A stretch of DNA of 23,544 bases from JAVVPL01 sp036655775 (GTDB lineage: Bacteria > Bacteroidota > Bacteroidia > Bacteroidales > P3). Position 1 is the stretch's first letter. Each line of letters begins with the position of its first letter. The position numbers and the translations under genes were made by a program. Location of the stretch: contig JAVVPL010000021.1 in NCBI GenBank assembly GCA_036655775.1, forward strand, positions 1 to 23,544, in the 5' to 3' direction. Below, in pieces: positions 13,179-21,485 of this stretch. The notes under the pieces were generated by a model. That model saw nothing but the letters and a program-made list of their open reading frames with translations. It made no database searches and had not been told where the DNA came from.

Positions 13179-16166
13179 TTACACCCCGCAAATTCCTTTA
13201 AAATCACAATAGAGGCAATTTTCTAAGCAAGTAGTAGCTTCAAAGCAAGTGGAAGGATCAAAAATTTGTGCGAGGCTTTGTTTTAATTCCGTTTCAAACT
13301 CGGTGCCATATAATTTAAAATCGGTAATATCTTCCATTTTTGCGGGACGACTATCGGGAATAGGCATTTGTAAATAGGGTTTGTAATTATCTTCAAAGCC
13401 TTTATTGATATGTAATATAGCGGGTCGTATCGCATTATTTGGAAAATAGTTTTTTGCCAAAATAGTGCAATATAAAAATGCTTGAAATGTATAATTTTCT
13501 CTTTGCTTATTTTCTTCAAAAAGAGAATGTATGCTCACAGCCTTGAGTGTGCCTCCCGTTTTATAATCCAACACTCGAATATTGCCATCCACCCTATCTA
13601 TGCGGTCGGCAATACCTTCTATTTTCACCGATAAATCGCCCACGGTCAATAAAAATGAAATTTTCTTTTCTAAACCAATAATAGAAAGTGTAGGCAAAAG
13701 ACTATCTATTTTAATCAAACGTTTGAGATAGCTTACAAGCAAACGTCTACGGATAAGTTGTTCCCCATTATAGTCGGGCATGCTTGTGGCTTCCAAGGCC
13801 TCAGCTAAATCCTCTTTAAAAAATTTTACACGAAAAGCAATGTCCACCAATGCATGCAAGGCTTTTTCGTTTGCAAAAATAGCAAAGTCATTTTTTTGAA
13901 CCCGAAATTCTTCAGAAATAGGTTTAAATTCAGTGGGTTTCCAATCTGTTTTTTCAAGTTCTAATTGTTTGCCAATCTGGCGATACAAGAGTTCGGCTGC
14001 AAAGTGAAAAAGTTCTCCAAAAACTGCATTGTCCACACGCTCACTCATATCCTTAGGTAATTGTAAATTTGCCACATAACGAAGGTAAAAGCGGAGTTTA
14101 CAATCTATAAAAGCATTGAGAGCAGAGGGTGAAAACGATCGGATAATTTCTCCTTGTACGTTAGGGTGAGGATCTACGCCTTTGAGGGAATACTTGTTTT
14201 TTAAATAAGCTACAATCGCAGGGCTACTTTGTATACCAATAGGTTCTCTGTTTTTTACAATCACATTCTCACTAGAAAGATAATATTGTTTGATGGGCAA
14301 ATGGTGTTCAATCAGCAATTGCAGCATAAAACGGCTCATTTCCCCTCGGTTCATTCCTTGGGTGGAGGTATTGTATACCAAACTAATATTTTCGGCTCTT
14401 TGGAGTACACGAAAAAAACAATAGGCATAAACTGCATTTCGATGATCAAGCGTGGTCATTCCAAAAGCTTTTCTAAAATTGTAAGGAATAAACGAAGCTT
14501 CCCCTTCCGTTTTTGGCAACATTCCTTCGTTTACCGAAAGCATCACTATATTTTTAAAATCCAAATTACGCGTTTCCAAAATCCCCATAATTTGTGTGCC
14601 CAACACCGGTTCTCCTTTAAAAGGAACGTTGAGTACCGAAAGTACACTATTGAGTAAGCGTTGTAAAGTTAAATGGCTCAATTCAATGGATTTGCTTTGT
14701 GCCAAATCGTAAATCAAATTCAATTGAGTCATTGCTCGATAAGCCGCTTCAATAAATAAATTGTTGTATGTATAATTGCTATTTTCTTGATTGTAATTTT
14801 CCTGTAAACCCAGTTCTCTTACCACCAACAAAATAATTTCTTGTAATTGTTTGAGCATTTCCAAAGGTTGGGTACATGCTTTAAAAATGGTTTGTAGTTT
14901 TGTATCCGTACCATAAATAGATTCGGGCGAAGGAAATAGACTATGTTGCATTTTGAGCCTTTCTACTTCTTGATTTTTAAAAAGCGGAAGCACAAAGGGA
15001 TGTTCTATCAAAGCAATTACATTCGCCCACTTATATCCTCCAATTTGCAGCTTGACCCAAGTGTTGATAAGACTAGCAATGGGTGTATTTTGCACAGGAA
15101 AACCCATTGTCAAATTTGCTTTATCCAAATTTTCAACCGACGAAAGCACCGAAAGAAGCAATTTTTCGTTGCATAAAACAATGGCCGTATTTGCACTTTG
15201 TCGATCTTCCTTCTGTTGGGCTTTGAGCCATGTATCGGCATAACGAGCTTGTGCATTTTCGCTAGGAGCTGAAATAAATTTGATATTTTTGGGCTGTTTT
15301 TCTCCCTTCGCTTCCAAATTATGAAAAAGGGCAGGATCACTCAATTCATTGCCAAACAAATGTAAATTTTGTTTTATAAATTCAGCTGCTTCATGATTTT
15401 CTATACGCAAATATTCTTGATCGTAATCCCAATAAAATAAGGCCTTTTTAGCATTTTTCAAAAGAGAAAATAATTCTTTTTCGCTTTGATCCAAGCGATT
15501 GAAACCCACAAAAACATAGTGTGTATAGTTTGTTTTGGTTACGCCATTTTCCTTGTAATTTTCAATGGTCGCACGCGCAAGCATCCCCTCGTATGCCAAA
15601 TTTTGCTTTGTTAGCGCAAGTTTGAAATCGGTATAAATAGCACCCAATACATGCCAAATATTCATAAAGATTTTTTGCATTTCACTTTGCTTGTGTGAAC
15701 CAAAATTTTGGAAGTATTTTTGAATGAGATCAATTTGTTCTTTACTTAGATATTCGAGAGGATTATCCAGTTCTTTAATTTGTTGAAGATTGATAAAAAG
15801 TTGATGACTATCAACCAAATTTTTATCCAAATCATCAAAATCACGCAAGAGCATTTGTCCCCAAAAGTAAAATTGCTCAAAACTTTCGTCCAGTTTTGAA
15901 TTTACGTTTACGATATGGGTTCTATATACTTTATACAGGATATAGTTGAGCATAAAAGGCTCGCAAATTTGCGAAGAGGATTCCTTGGCAAACAGCTCGT
16001 TAATAGTTAAAAAATTGGGCGACCAAAATGGTTTTTGTAAAACGGCAAAGAGTTCCCTATTAAAAAACAAACTCGCTCGTTTGTTTGGAAACACAATGGC
16101 AGTGGTTGAAAAATCTATATTTTTTTGCACCAAATCTTGGGCTACTGCGTTCAAAAATGTTTGCAT
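13179..16166 (-). CDS. addB: AddB-like PD-(D/E)XK nuclease subunit
   Basis: The protein is 995 aa, the partner of the helicase-nuclease encoded 11 bp upstream; together they would form an AddAB-type complex that resects double-strand breaks for RecA-dependent repair. The C-terminal PD-(D/E)XK domain shows FSPSALNAFIDCKLRFYLRY (~675-695), GIADRID with Asp854, and LDYKTG with Asp867 and Lys869. A [4Fe-4S] staple is indicated by Cys689 plus Cys984-x2-Cys987-x5-Cys993 at the very C-terminus, the same arrangement as AddB. The N-terminal half is an inactivated helicase-like region. The usual first motif is replaced by TTAIVFPNKRASLFFNRELF, and I see no Walker A P-loop, unlike Bacillus AddB. The gene symbol is by family and context. 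Confidence 0.85.
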   Translation of the reverse strand: MQTFLNAVAQDLVQKNIDFSTTAIVFPNKRASLFFNRELFAVLQKPFWSPNFLTINELFAKESSSQICEPFMLNYILYKVYRTHIVNVNSKLDESFEQFYFWGQMLLRDFDDLDKNLVDSHQLFINLQQIKELDNPLEYLSKEQIDLIQKYFQNFGSHKQSEMQKIFMNIWHVLGAIYTDFKLALTKQNLAYEGMLARATIENYKENGVTKTNYTHYVFVGFNRLDQSEKELFSLLKNAKKALFYWDYDQEYLRIENHEAAEFIKQNLHLFGNELSDPALFHNLEAKGEKQPKNIKFISAPSENAQARYADTWLKAQQKEDRQSANTAIVLCNEKLLLSVLSSVENLDKANLTMGFPVQNTPIASLINTWVKLQIGGYKWANVIALIEHPFVLPLFKNQEVERLKMQHSLFPSPESIYGTDTKLQTIFKACTQPLEMLKQLQEIILLVVRELGLQENYNQENSNYTYNNLFIEAAYRAMTQLNLIYDLAQSKSIELSHLTLQRLLNSVLSVLNVPFKGEPVLGTQIMGILETRNLDFKNIVMLSVNEGMLPKTEGEASFIPYNFRKAFGMTTLDHRNAVYAYCFFRVLQRAENISLVYNTSTQGMNRGEMSRFMLQLLIEHHLPIKQYYLSSENVIVKNREPIGIQSSPAIVAYLKNKYSLKGVDPHPNVQGEIIRSFSPSALNAFIDCKLRFYLRYVANLQLPKDMSERVDNAVFGELFHFAAELLYRQIGKQLELEKTDWKPTEFKPISEEFRVQKNDFAIFANEKALHALVDIAFRVKFFKEDLAEALEATSMPDYNGEQLIRRRLLVSYLKRLIKIDSLLPTLSIIGLEKKISFLLTVGDLSVKIEGIADRIDRVDGNIRVLDYKTGGTLKAVSIHSLFEENKQRENYTFQAFLYCTILAKNYFPNNAIRPAILHINKGFEDNYKPYLQMPIPDSRPAKMEDITDFKLYGTEFETELKQSLAQIFDPSTCFEATTCLENCLYCDFKGICGV

Positions 16167-16177
16167 ACGATTAATTT

Positions 16178-19100
16178 TTAGTAAAGTGAAATTGAATTTT
16201 CAATACTTGTTTTTTCATCAATTTCATCAATTTCAAAAAGCTCCAAATACCAAATAAAAGCTTGTGTATTTTGATAGCCCATTTTTTTGAGAAGTTGTAC
16301 GTAATTTTGCAATTGTGTTTCGTATTGTTTGTATTTTTTTCCTGTTTTATAATCCACCAAAATAAGATGCCCATCCTTTTCTAACATCACCCGATCGGGG
16401 CGTTGAGTTTGCAATTGCTGATATTCATTTTGAAATACAATGGCCCGTTCATTAAACAATTTTGCCTTTCCCGAAAACCAATTTCTAACGAGTGGATTTT
16501 CCAAAGCTCTCTTCAGCCATGAAGTATACAAGGGCTTTTCTTCTTGCGTAATGAGTCCTTCCGCAATCAATCTTTGTATGGCTAGTTCTGTATCGGATAG
16601 CGTTTCCATATATTCCAATAATTTGTGGTAGCGTTTGCCTTTTGCCAAACTTTCAGTGTCTATATTTTCCTCTTGCATCGAAAAGCATTGTTTGGCATCT
16701 CTCGACAAATGGTATCGGGCTTTACTTTCGGTGGAGGAAAAAGGAATTTTGAGTTCTTCAGAAGAGGTTTTCAATTTGTTTTCCGAAGTTTGTATACAAT
16801 CTTTTTGCGTATACAATTCCCCGTATAGATATGAAATAGTATCTCCGTTTATATCGGCTTTTTGAGGATCCGCAAGGGTATATAAAATAGAATTTATTTT
16901 TCCGTAGTTAGGGGTATTGAGTTCGCTTTTCCCCAATTGCGAAGAGAGTATAAATAAATTATGTTTAGGTCGAGTGAGTGCCACATACAATAAATTTAGA
17001 TTGTCGACCCATTGACGAATACATTCGATTTCATACTCTTCTTTAAAATAAGAATCCTTCATTTTTTCAGAAAAAGCAATAGGAATTAGGGGGCTTGTAT
17101 CAAAAAGAGAATCTTTATTTTTAGGATTACACCAAAGATCATTGGCGCGAGTATACGTACTATATTCTTGAATATTCCAATCGCAGTTAGGTATGATTAC
17201 ACTGTGAAATTCCAAGCCTTTTGCTTTATGAATCGATAAAATGCGAATACCAGGTACTTCTTGATTGATTGCAATGGGTTTACTCTGCAAACTCTCATCC
17301 CAATAAGTCAAAAAGGCCTCTATATTGGCATCATTTTGCGCCACGTAGGCATTCACTTCATCTAAAAAAGAATAGAGATAGGCATGTTGAGAGGTCTGTT
17401 GATCTAAACCAAAAATACGAATCAATTTTTCCAAAAGTTCGTAGAGGGGGGTTTTACGCAAAAAAGAATAGTTTTCCACAAAATCCAAAGGTAAAAAATC
17501 GGCAAAAGGCAAATGGAAGAGTATCGGCTTATTTATTTGATTTTCTGAATTTGACATTTCTGTCGAATTCGACACCTTATTGGTACGGGAAGAAACCGCA
17601 AATATTTTTTTTGCACTTGCTTTGTCTTCTTCAATTTCACTTTTATAATGATAGGCTAGTTGTGCAAAAACAATTGCATTATTTTGATTATTTAAACATT
17701 CTAAAGCCTCAATTAAAATCAAAATAGCCATTGAAGAACCCAAAGAAAAAGCCTCGTCCGAAATTAACGTAAAATAATTTTTATCCTCTTGACTGAGTTC
17801 CGTATGTTCATTTTTATACCTGGCCAAACTTTGTGAAAATTCGGGAATTTGTTTATTCCAACGTACCAAAATCATAATATCTTGCGCTGGAATTTGGTTT
17901 TCTTTTAAATAGAGAATCCGTTGAATAAGCTGTTCCGACATTGCATTGGGGATTTTGTGCAATCCGTCTTTGGTTTTCACAAAACTCAGTTCCACAAAAC
18001 CTTGTTCTGTTTTATTGTTTGAAATTTGTACGACATCTTTATAAGCCGTACAAATTTTATTAAAATTTTCTGCTTTGCCATGTGGAAAATCGCTAGCAAA
18101 TTTTTGAGCCAATAAACTATTTTCTTGCGTAGCAATACGTGTAAATAAATGATTGTTGAATTCCACAATCACTTTATCGGTACGATAATTAGTTTGTAAA
18201 GTTTCTACTTGAATCAGTGAAGGTGAGAATTTATTTTCAATAGTATTGAGTGTTTCCCAATTGCTGTTTCGCCATCGGTAAATCGATTGTTTCACATCTC
18301 CCACAATAAGATTTTCCTTGCCTTGTGCCAAATTTTCATCCAACATTTGTTTAAAGTTTTTCCATTGCAAGTCGGAAGTATCTTGAAATTCATCGATCAA
18401 AATATGAGAAAGATTGGCACCTATTTTTTCATGAATAAACGAAATATCCGAATCGCCTATCATTTCAGCCAAAAGAGCCGAAGTGTCGGACAATAAAAAC
18501 CGATTATTTTGTTTGTTCAATTCAGTTAATTGCAGCGAAATTTCATTGAGCAATGCCATATAGCGGAGATGTTGCAAAATTAATTGACAAGAATAAATAG
18601 TAGTTTGCACCGCTGGTCGTAGGGCTTCCGTGTTTAGTACCAAAGCATTCAAACTATCTATAAAAGGAGCCTCTTGGCGTTTATCCCCTTTTTTGAACCA
18701 TTCTAATTTTCCCTCTTCTATTTTTGTGAGTTGGGCCTCCGTGGGTAATTTCCCTTTTTCAATTTGTGTAAAATAGCCCGTCATACTTCCCGTTTTAAAA
18801 TCTTTAAGGTTCAAATTTTCTTGAGAAAGAATATGATAAAAAGCCTCAATTTGTTTTTGTAATTTAGCTGTTTCGCTTTTTTGTTTTGCATTGAGTTGGC
18901 GAATGTAGTTTTCCACAATTTGTCGATCGCCAAAAAAAGCTTCCACTTCTTTGCGCCTACGGCTAAAAGCTTCTTCAAAAATTTTCATCCCTGCGTTTAC
19001 AATTTCATCTTGAATATGTACGCCCGATTTTTGATCCTCTTCTTTTTCTTGTAATATTTGACAGATCCATTTCAGTGTAGAGGACTCACTATTCAATTCG

Positions 19101-19546
19101 TCAATCAAATTGCTCACCGCTTCATTGAGTGCTTTGCGACTATCCAATTCTATATTAAAAGAAGCTCCTATGCCCAATTCCTTTGCCAAATTTCGCAAAA
19201 GACCTTGATTGAAACTATCAATAGTTTCAATATTAAAACGGCTATAATCGTGGAGTAGTGCCGACAGGGCTATTTTTGATTTTGTGCATACCTCTTCTTT
19301 GTCAATACCTAATTCGTTGGATATATATTCTAAGTAAAGTTTGGAATCGCTACAATGATAAGCCATGCCATAGAGTTCTCCCAAAATACGATTTTTCATT
19401 TCCGTGGTCGCTTTGTTAGTAAACGAAACGGCAAGAATTTGTCTATGCGCATTTGGGTTTTGCAATATCAATTTGATATATTCAATAGCGAGTTGGAAAG
19501 TTTTGCCTGAACCTGCGGAGGCTTTGAGTACTTTTAGAGCTTGCAT
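16178..19546 (-). CDS. addA: AddA-like UvrD/REP-family helicase-nuclease
   Basis: The protein is 1122 aa, the motor subunit of the AddAB-type pair. Walker A is ASAGSGKT at residues 9-16; motif Ia is ILAVSFTNKATTEMK; motif II is LIDEFQDTSDLQW with Asp385-Glu386; motif III is VGDVKQSIYRWR; motif V is GIRILSIHKAKGLEF; motif VI is NLLYVALTRPKHNLF. These define an SF1A 3'-5' DNA helicase. The C-terminus has a nuclease domain with GKRYHKLLEY, RPDRVM, VDYKTG (Asp1065, Lys1067) and QLQNY, the RecB/AddA nuclease signature. The first ATG lies eight residues before the P-loop, as is usual for the Bacteroidota members. An 11-bp gap to the nuclease subunit gene implies one transcript. Confidence 0.92.
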   Translation of the reverse strand: MQALKVLKASAGSGKTFQLAIEYIKLILQNPNAHRQILAVSFTNKATTEMKNRILGELYGMAYHCSDSKLYLEYISNELGIDKEEVCTKSKIALSALLHDYSRFNIETIDSFNQGLLRNLAKELGIGASFNIELDSRKALNEAVSNLIDELNSESSTLKWICQILQEKEEDQKSGVHIQDEIVNAGMKIFEEAFSRRRKEVEAFFGDRQIVENYIRQLNAKQKSETAKLQKQIEAFYHILSQENLNLKDFKTGSMTGYFTQIEKGKLPTEAQLTKIEEGKLEWFKKGDKRQEAPFIDSLNALVLNTEALRPAVQTTIYSCQLILQHLRYMALLNEISLQLTELNKQNNRFLLSDTSALLAEMIGDSDISFIHEKIGANLSHILIDEFQDTSDLQWKNFKQMLDENLAQGKENLIVGDVKQSIYRWRNSNWETLNTIENKFSPSLIQVETLQTNYRTDKVIVEFNNHLFTRIATQENSLLAQKFASDFPHGKAENFNKICTAYKDVVQISNNKTEQGFVELSFVKTKDGLHKIPNAMSEQLIQRILYLKENQIPAQDIMILVRWNKQIPEFSQSLARYKNEHTELSQEDKNYFTLISDEAFSLGSSMAILILIEALECLNNQNNAIVFAQLAYHYKSEIEEDKASAKKIFAVSSRTNKVSNSTEMSNSENQINKPILFHLPFADFLPLDFVENYSFLRKTPLYELLEKLIRIFGLDQQTSQHAYLYSFLDEVNAYVAQNDANIEAFLTYWDESLQSKPIAINQEVPGIRILSIHKAKGLEFHSVIIPNCDWNIQEYSTYTRANDLWCNPKNKDSLFDTSPLIPIAFSEKMKDSYFKEEYEIECIRQWVDNLNLLYVALTRPKHNLFILSSQLGKSELNTPNYGKINSILYTLADPQKADINGDTISYLYGELYTQKDCIQTSENKLKTSSEELKIPFSSTESKARYHLSRDAKQCFSMQEENIDTESLAKGKRYHKLLEYMETLSDTELAIQRLIAEGLITQEEKPLYTSWLKRALENPLVRNWFSGKAKLFNERAIVFQNEYQQLQTQRPDRVMLEKDGHLILVDYKTGKKYKQYETQLQNYVQLLKKMGYQNTQAFIWYLELFEIDEIDEKTSIENSISLY

Positions 19547-19566
19547 CTATGGAGAGTTTGTTTCTA

Positions 19567-19574
19567 CAAATATA
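19567..19574 (-). promoter_or_regulatory. putative -7 element for the addA-like operon
   Basis: TATATTTG on the minus strand matches TAnnTTTG and lies 20 bp upstream of the ATG. No correctly spaced TTTG is present for the -33 box, so support is partial. Confidence 0.4.
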
Positions 19575-19595
19575 CAAGAAGTTCCAAAAAATAAC

Positions 19596-19603
19596 TATTT
19601 TTG
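19596..19603 (+). promoter_or_regulatory. putative -7 element for rsmE
   Basis: TATTTTTG matches TAnnTTTG and lies 15 bp upstream of the chosen rsmE ATG, giving a leader of only about 10 nt. No well-spaced -33 TTTG is seen. Together with the minus-strand element it forms a compact divergent promoter region of 72 bp. Confidence 0.45.
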
Positions 19604-19618
19604 TATAAAAAAAATAAT

Positions 19619-20356
19619 ATGCACTTATTTTATGCCCCTACAATTCAAAATGAAGTTTGTCTGTTGTCGCCAGATGAAAGTTTACATTGCACCAAAGTGC
19701 TACGACTCCAAGTAGGAGAGGAGGTTTTGGTCACCGATGGCATAGGCAATATGTACCTTTGCACCCTAGAATCTCTGCATCCTAAAGGCACTACTGCACG
19801 TATTGTAAAGTTTGTGCAAAGTGCTGAAACTACGGTCAAAGAACGAAAATATATACATATTGCCGTAGCTCCCACCAAAAATATAGAACGTTTAGAATGG
19901 TTTTTGGAAAAAGCCACCGAATTGGGTATTAGTGAAATTAGCTTTATTTTTTGTGCGCATTCCGAACGCAATATGATCAAAACCGAACGTCTACAAAAAA
20001 TTCTAGTTTCTGCCATGAAGCAGTCGCAGCAAGCGTATTTGCCCATTCTCAACGAACCCGTCAAATACAAAGATTTTTTAAAAAAAATAGAGGAGAAAAA
20101 TTCTTTTTCGGGCTCTGCACAACAAAAGTTTATAGCGTATTGTGGCAATGAATATCCCAAAAAAGACCTTTTCACTGAATTACAAAAACCCGTATCCTAT
20201 CTTTTATTGGTGGGTCCTGAAGGCGATTTTTCGCCCGAAGAAGTGGCTCAAGCCACCCAAGTACAGTGCCTCCCAGTAAGTTTAGGAAATACGCGACTCC
20301 GTACCGAAACGGCCGCTTTGTATGGGGTATTTGTAGGGAATGTGTACGGTTTTTAG
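19619..20356 (+). CDS. rsmE: 16S rRNA (uracil(1498)-N(3))-methyltransferase RsmE
   Basis: The protein is 245 aa when started at the ATG at 19619. This gives the standard N-terminus MHLFYAPTIQ; an ATG six codons upstream would overlap the promoter. It is a SPOUT-class methyltransferase that uses S-adenosylmethionine to methylate U1498 of 16S rRNA in the small ribosomal subunit. The N-terminal PUA-like domain has SLHCTKVLRLQVGEEVLVTD. The SPOUT domain has KATELGISEISF, the SAM-binding knot LLLVGPEGDFSPEE (Gly199-Asp203), and SLGNTRLRTETAAL near the C-terminus. Length is typical of the family. The 3' end is tandemly repeated just after the stop codon. Confidence 0.95.
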   Translation: MHLFYAPTIQNEVCLLSPDESLHCTKVLRLQVGEEVLVTDGIGNMYLCTLESLHPKGTTARIVKFVQSAETTVKERKYIHIAVAPTKNIERLEWFLEKATELGISEISFIFCAHSERNMIKTERLQKILVSAMKQSQQAYLPILNEPVKYKDFLKKIEEKNSFSGSAQQKFIAYCGNEYPKKDLFTELQKPVSYLLLVGPEGDFSPEEVAQATQVQCLPVSLGNTRLRTETAALYGVFVGNVYGF

Positions 20357-20380
20357 TAGGAAATATGTACGGTTTTTAAT
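20337..20380 (+). repeat. imperfect tandem duplication of the rsmE 3' end with stop codon
   Basis: The 22-bp copy 1 (20337-20358) carries the last rsmE codons and stop TAG; copy 2 (20359-20380) follows at once. They share TGTACGGTTTTTA and differ at three or four positions; copy 2 has TAA in place of TAG. The unit ends ten bases before the ATG of the next gene. Confidence 0.8.
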
Positions 20381-20390
20381 AGTAAATAAA

Positions 20391-21404
20391 ATGCAAAATA
20401 TAGATCAAATCAAGCAAAAAGTACAGAGAGGTATTGTCACGATTTCAGTTCTTCTCTTAGTAGGTAAATTTTTAGCCTATTTTTTAACCAATTCGGTGGG
20501 AGTACTCACCGATGCAATGGAGAGTATAGTCAATGTAGTGGCGGGTTTTATTAGTTTGTATAGTTTGAATATGGCCTCTCGACCCAAAGATAAAAGTCAT
20601 CCTTTTGGACACGGCAAAGCGGAATTGTTGTCGGCTTCCATCGAAGGCCTACTCATTATGTTTGCAGGTGGATTAATTATTTTTGAGGGCATTCGTCGTC
20701 TGTTCGATCCTGCCGAAATTCAAAAATTGGATATAGGGATTCTCATTGTGGCAGCTGCAGGCTTAGCAAACTACATATTGGGTTGGTATAGTATTTTGGT
20801 GGGAAAAAGGCATCATTCCATGGCTTTAATTGCAGGGGGTAAGCATTTACAATCCGACACCTATTCATCTATAGGCTTAGTAGTGGGTTTATTGCTTTTG
20901 TATTTTACCAAAATAAGTTGGATTGATAGCGCTCTAGCCTTAGTATTTGGCTCTATAATTTTGATTACAGGTATTTCCATATTGCGAAAAACATCCGCAA
21001 ATTTAATGGATAAGGCCGATACCGAAGTTTTGGAACAAATGGTAAAATCCATCAGTAAAAATAGGCAAAATCATTGGATTGATATTCATAATACCAAAAT
21101 CATTAAATATGGTAGTTATCTATATGTAGATTGCGATTTGACCCTGCCTTGTTATTACAATATTGTGCAAGGACATGAGGCCTGCGATCAATTGAGAGAT
21201 GCTATGAATGGCGATTTTGCAGATCGAGTTCAATTATCAGTACATTCCGATCCTTGTAATGGATTACATTGCGAACATTGTTTGATTTCCGATTGTAAAG
21301 TTCGTCAACACCCTTTTGCTGCACTGGAAGAATTTACCCTTACAGAAATGACCCAAAGTGATGAAGAAAGAGGCGAACACGCAACAGAACCAAATTTTTT
21401 ATAA
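20391..21404 (+). CDS. cation diffusion facilitator (CDF) family metal transporter
   Basis: The protein is 337 aa started at MQNIDQIK. A longer in-frame start at 20340 would overlap the rsmE 3' end and add a tail unlike the family. It exchanges divalent metal ions (commonly Zn, Fe or Mn) for protons across the inner membrane, usually as a homodimer. About six membrane segments are visible between residues 15 and 205. Metal-site motifs are TDAMESIVN in the second helix (Asp41, Asn48) and HLQSD (His152, Asp156) in the fifth. The conserved SHPFGHGKAELLSA follows the second/third helix. A cytoplasmic domain follows. The C-terminus carries Cys289, Cys294, Cys297 and Cys302 in DPCNGLHCEHC...DCKVRQHPF, a tail I recall in Bacteroidota CDF proteins. 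Metal specificity is unknown. Confidence 0.9.
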   Translation: MQNIDQIKQKVQRGIVTISVLLLVGKFLAYFLTNSVGVLTDAMESIVNVVAGFISLYSLNMASRPKDKSHPFGHGKAELLSASIEGLLIMFAGGLIIFEGIRRLFDPAEIQKLDIGILIVAAAGLANYILGWYSILVGKRHHSMALIAGGKHLQSDTYSSIGLVVGLLLLYFTKISWIDSALALVFGSIILITGISILRKTSANLMDKADTEVLEQMVKSISKNRQNHWIDIHNTKIIKYGSYLYVDCDLTLPCYYNIVQGHEACDQLRDAMNGDFADRVQLSVHSDPCNGLHCEHCLISDCKVRQHPFAALEEFTLTEMTQSDEERGEHATEPNFL

Positions 21405-21427
21405 AAGCAAAATAATTGCGTTTTTTT
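21403..21427 (+). terminator. weak intrinsic terminator after the CDF gene
   Basis: AAAAGCAA and TTGC-(G)-TTTT can pair around an AATAA loop and lead into seven T. The stem is short and AT-rich. It overlaps the start of the following promoter region. Confidence 0.45.
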
Positions 21428-21428
21428 A

Positions 21429-21459
21429 TTTGAAGATAGCGAAATAATTGGTATCTTTG
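21429..21459 (+). promoter_or_regulatory. Bacteroidota-type promoter for the second lipoprotein gene
   Basis: TTTG (21429-21432), a 19-bp spacer and TATCTTTG (21452-21459) match the phylum consensus, with the same spacing and -7 sequence as the glycosyltransferase promoter. The start point would be near 21465, about 20 nt before the ATG at 21486. This supports that ATG over the one at 21474. Confidence 0.75.
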
Positions 21460-21485
21460 CTGTTATTAAAAAATTGTATATAAAA

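Noticed and set aside
14229..14657. 142-codon open frame on the plus strand
   Set aside because: It lies wholly antisense to the AddB-like gene, lacks recognisable domains, and its composition follows the opposite strand's codons.
17269..17727. 152-codon open frame on the plus strand
   Set aside because: It is antisense to the AddA-like helicase, with no family resemblance and no promoter.
19645..20175. 176-codon open frame on the minus strand
   Set aside because: It is a shadow of rsmE, whose frame has clear SPOUT motifs.
20340..20390. Longer start for the CDF transporter
   Set aside because: It overlaps the rsmE stop region and reads through the tandem duplication; MQNIDQIK gives the expected family N-terminus.
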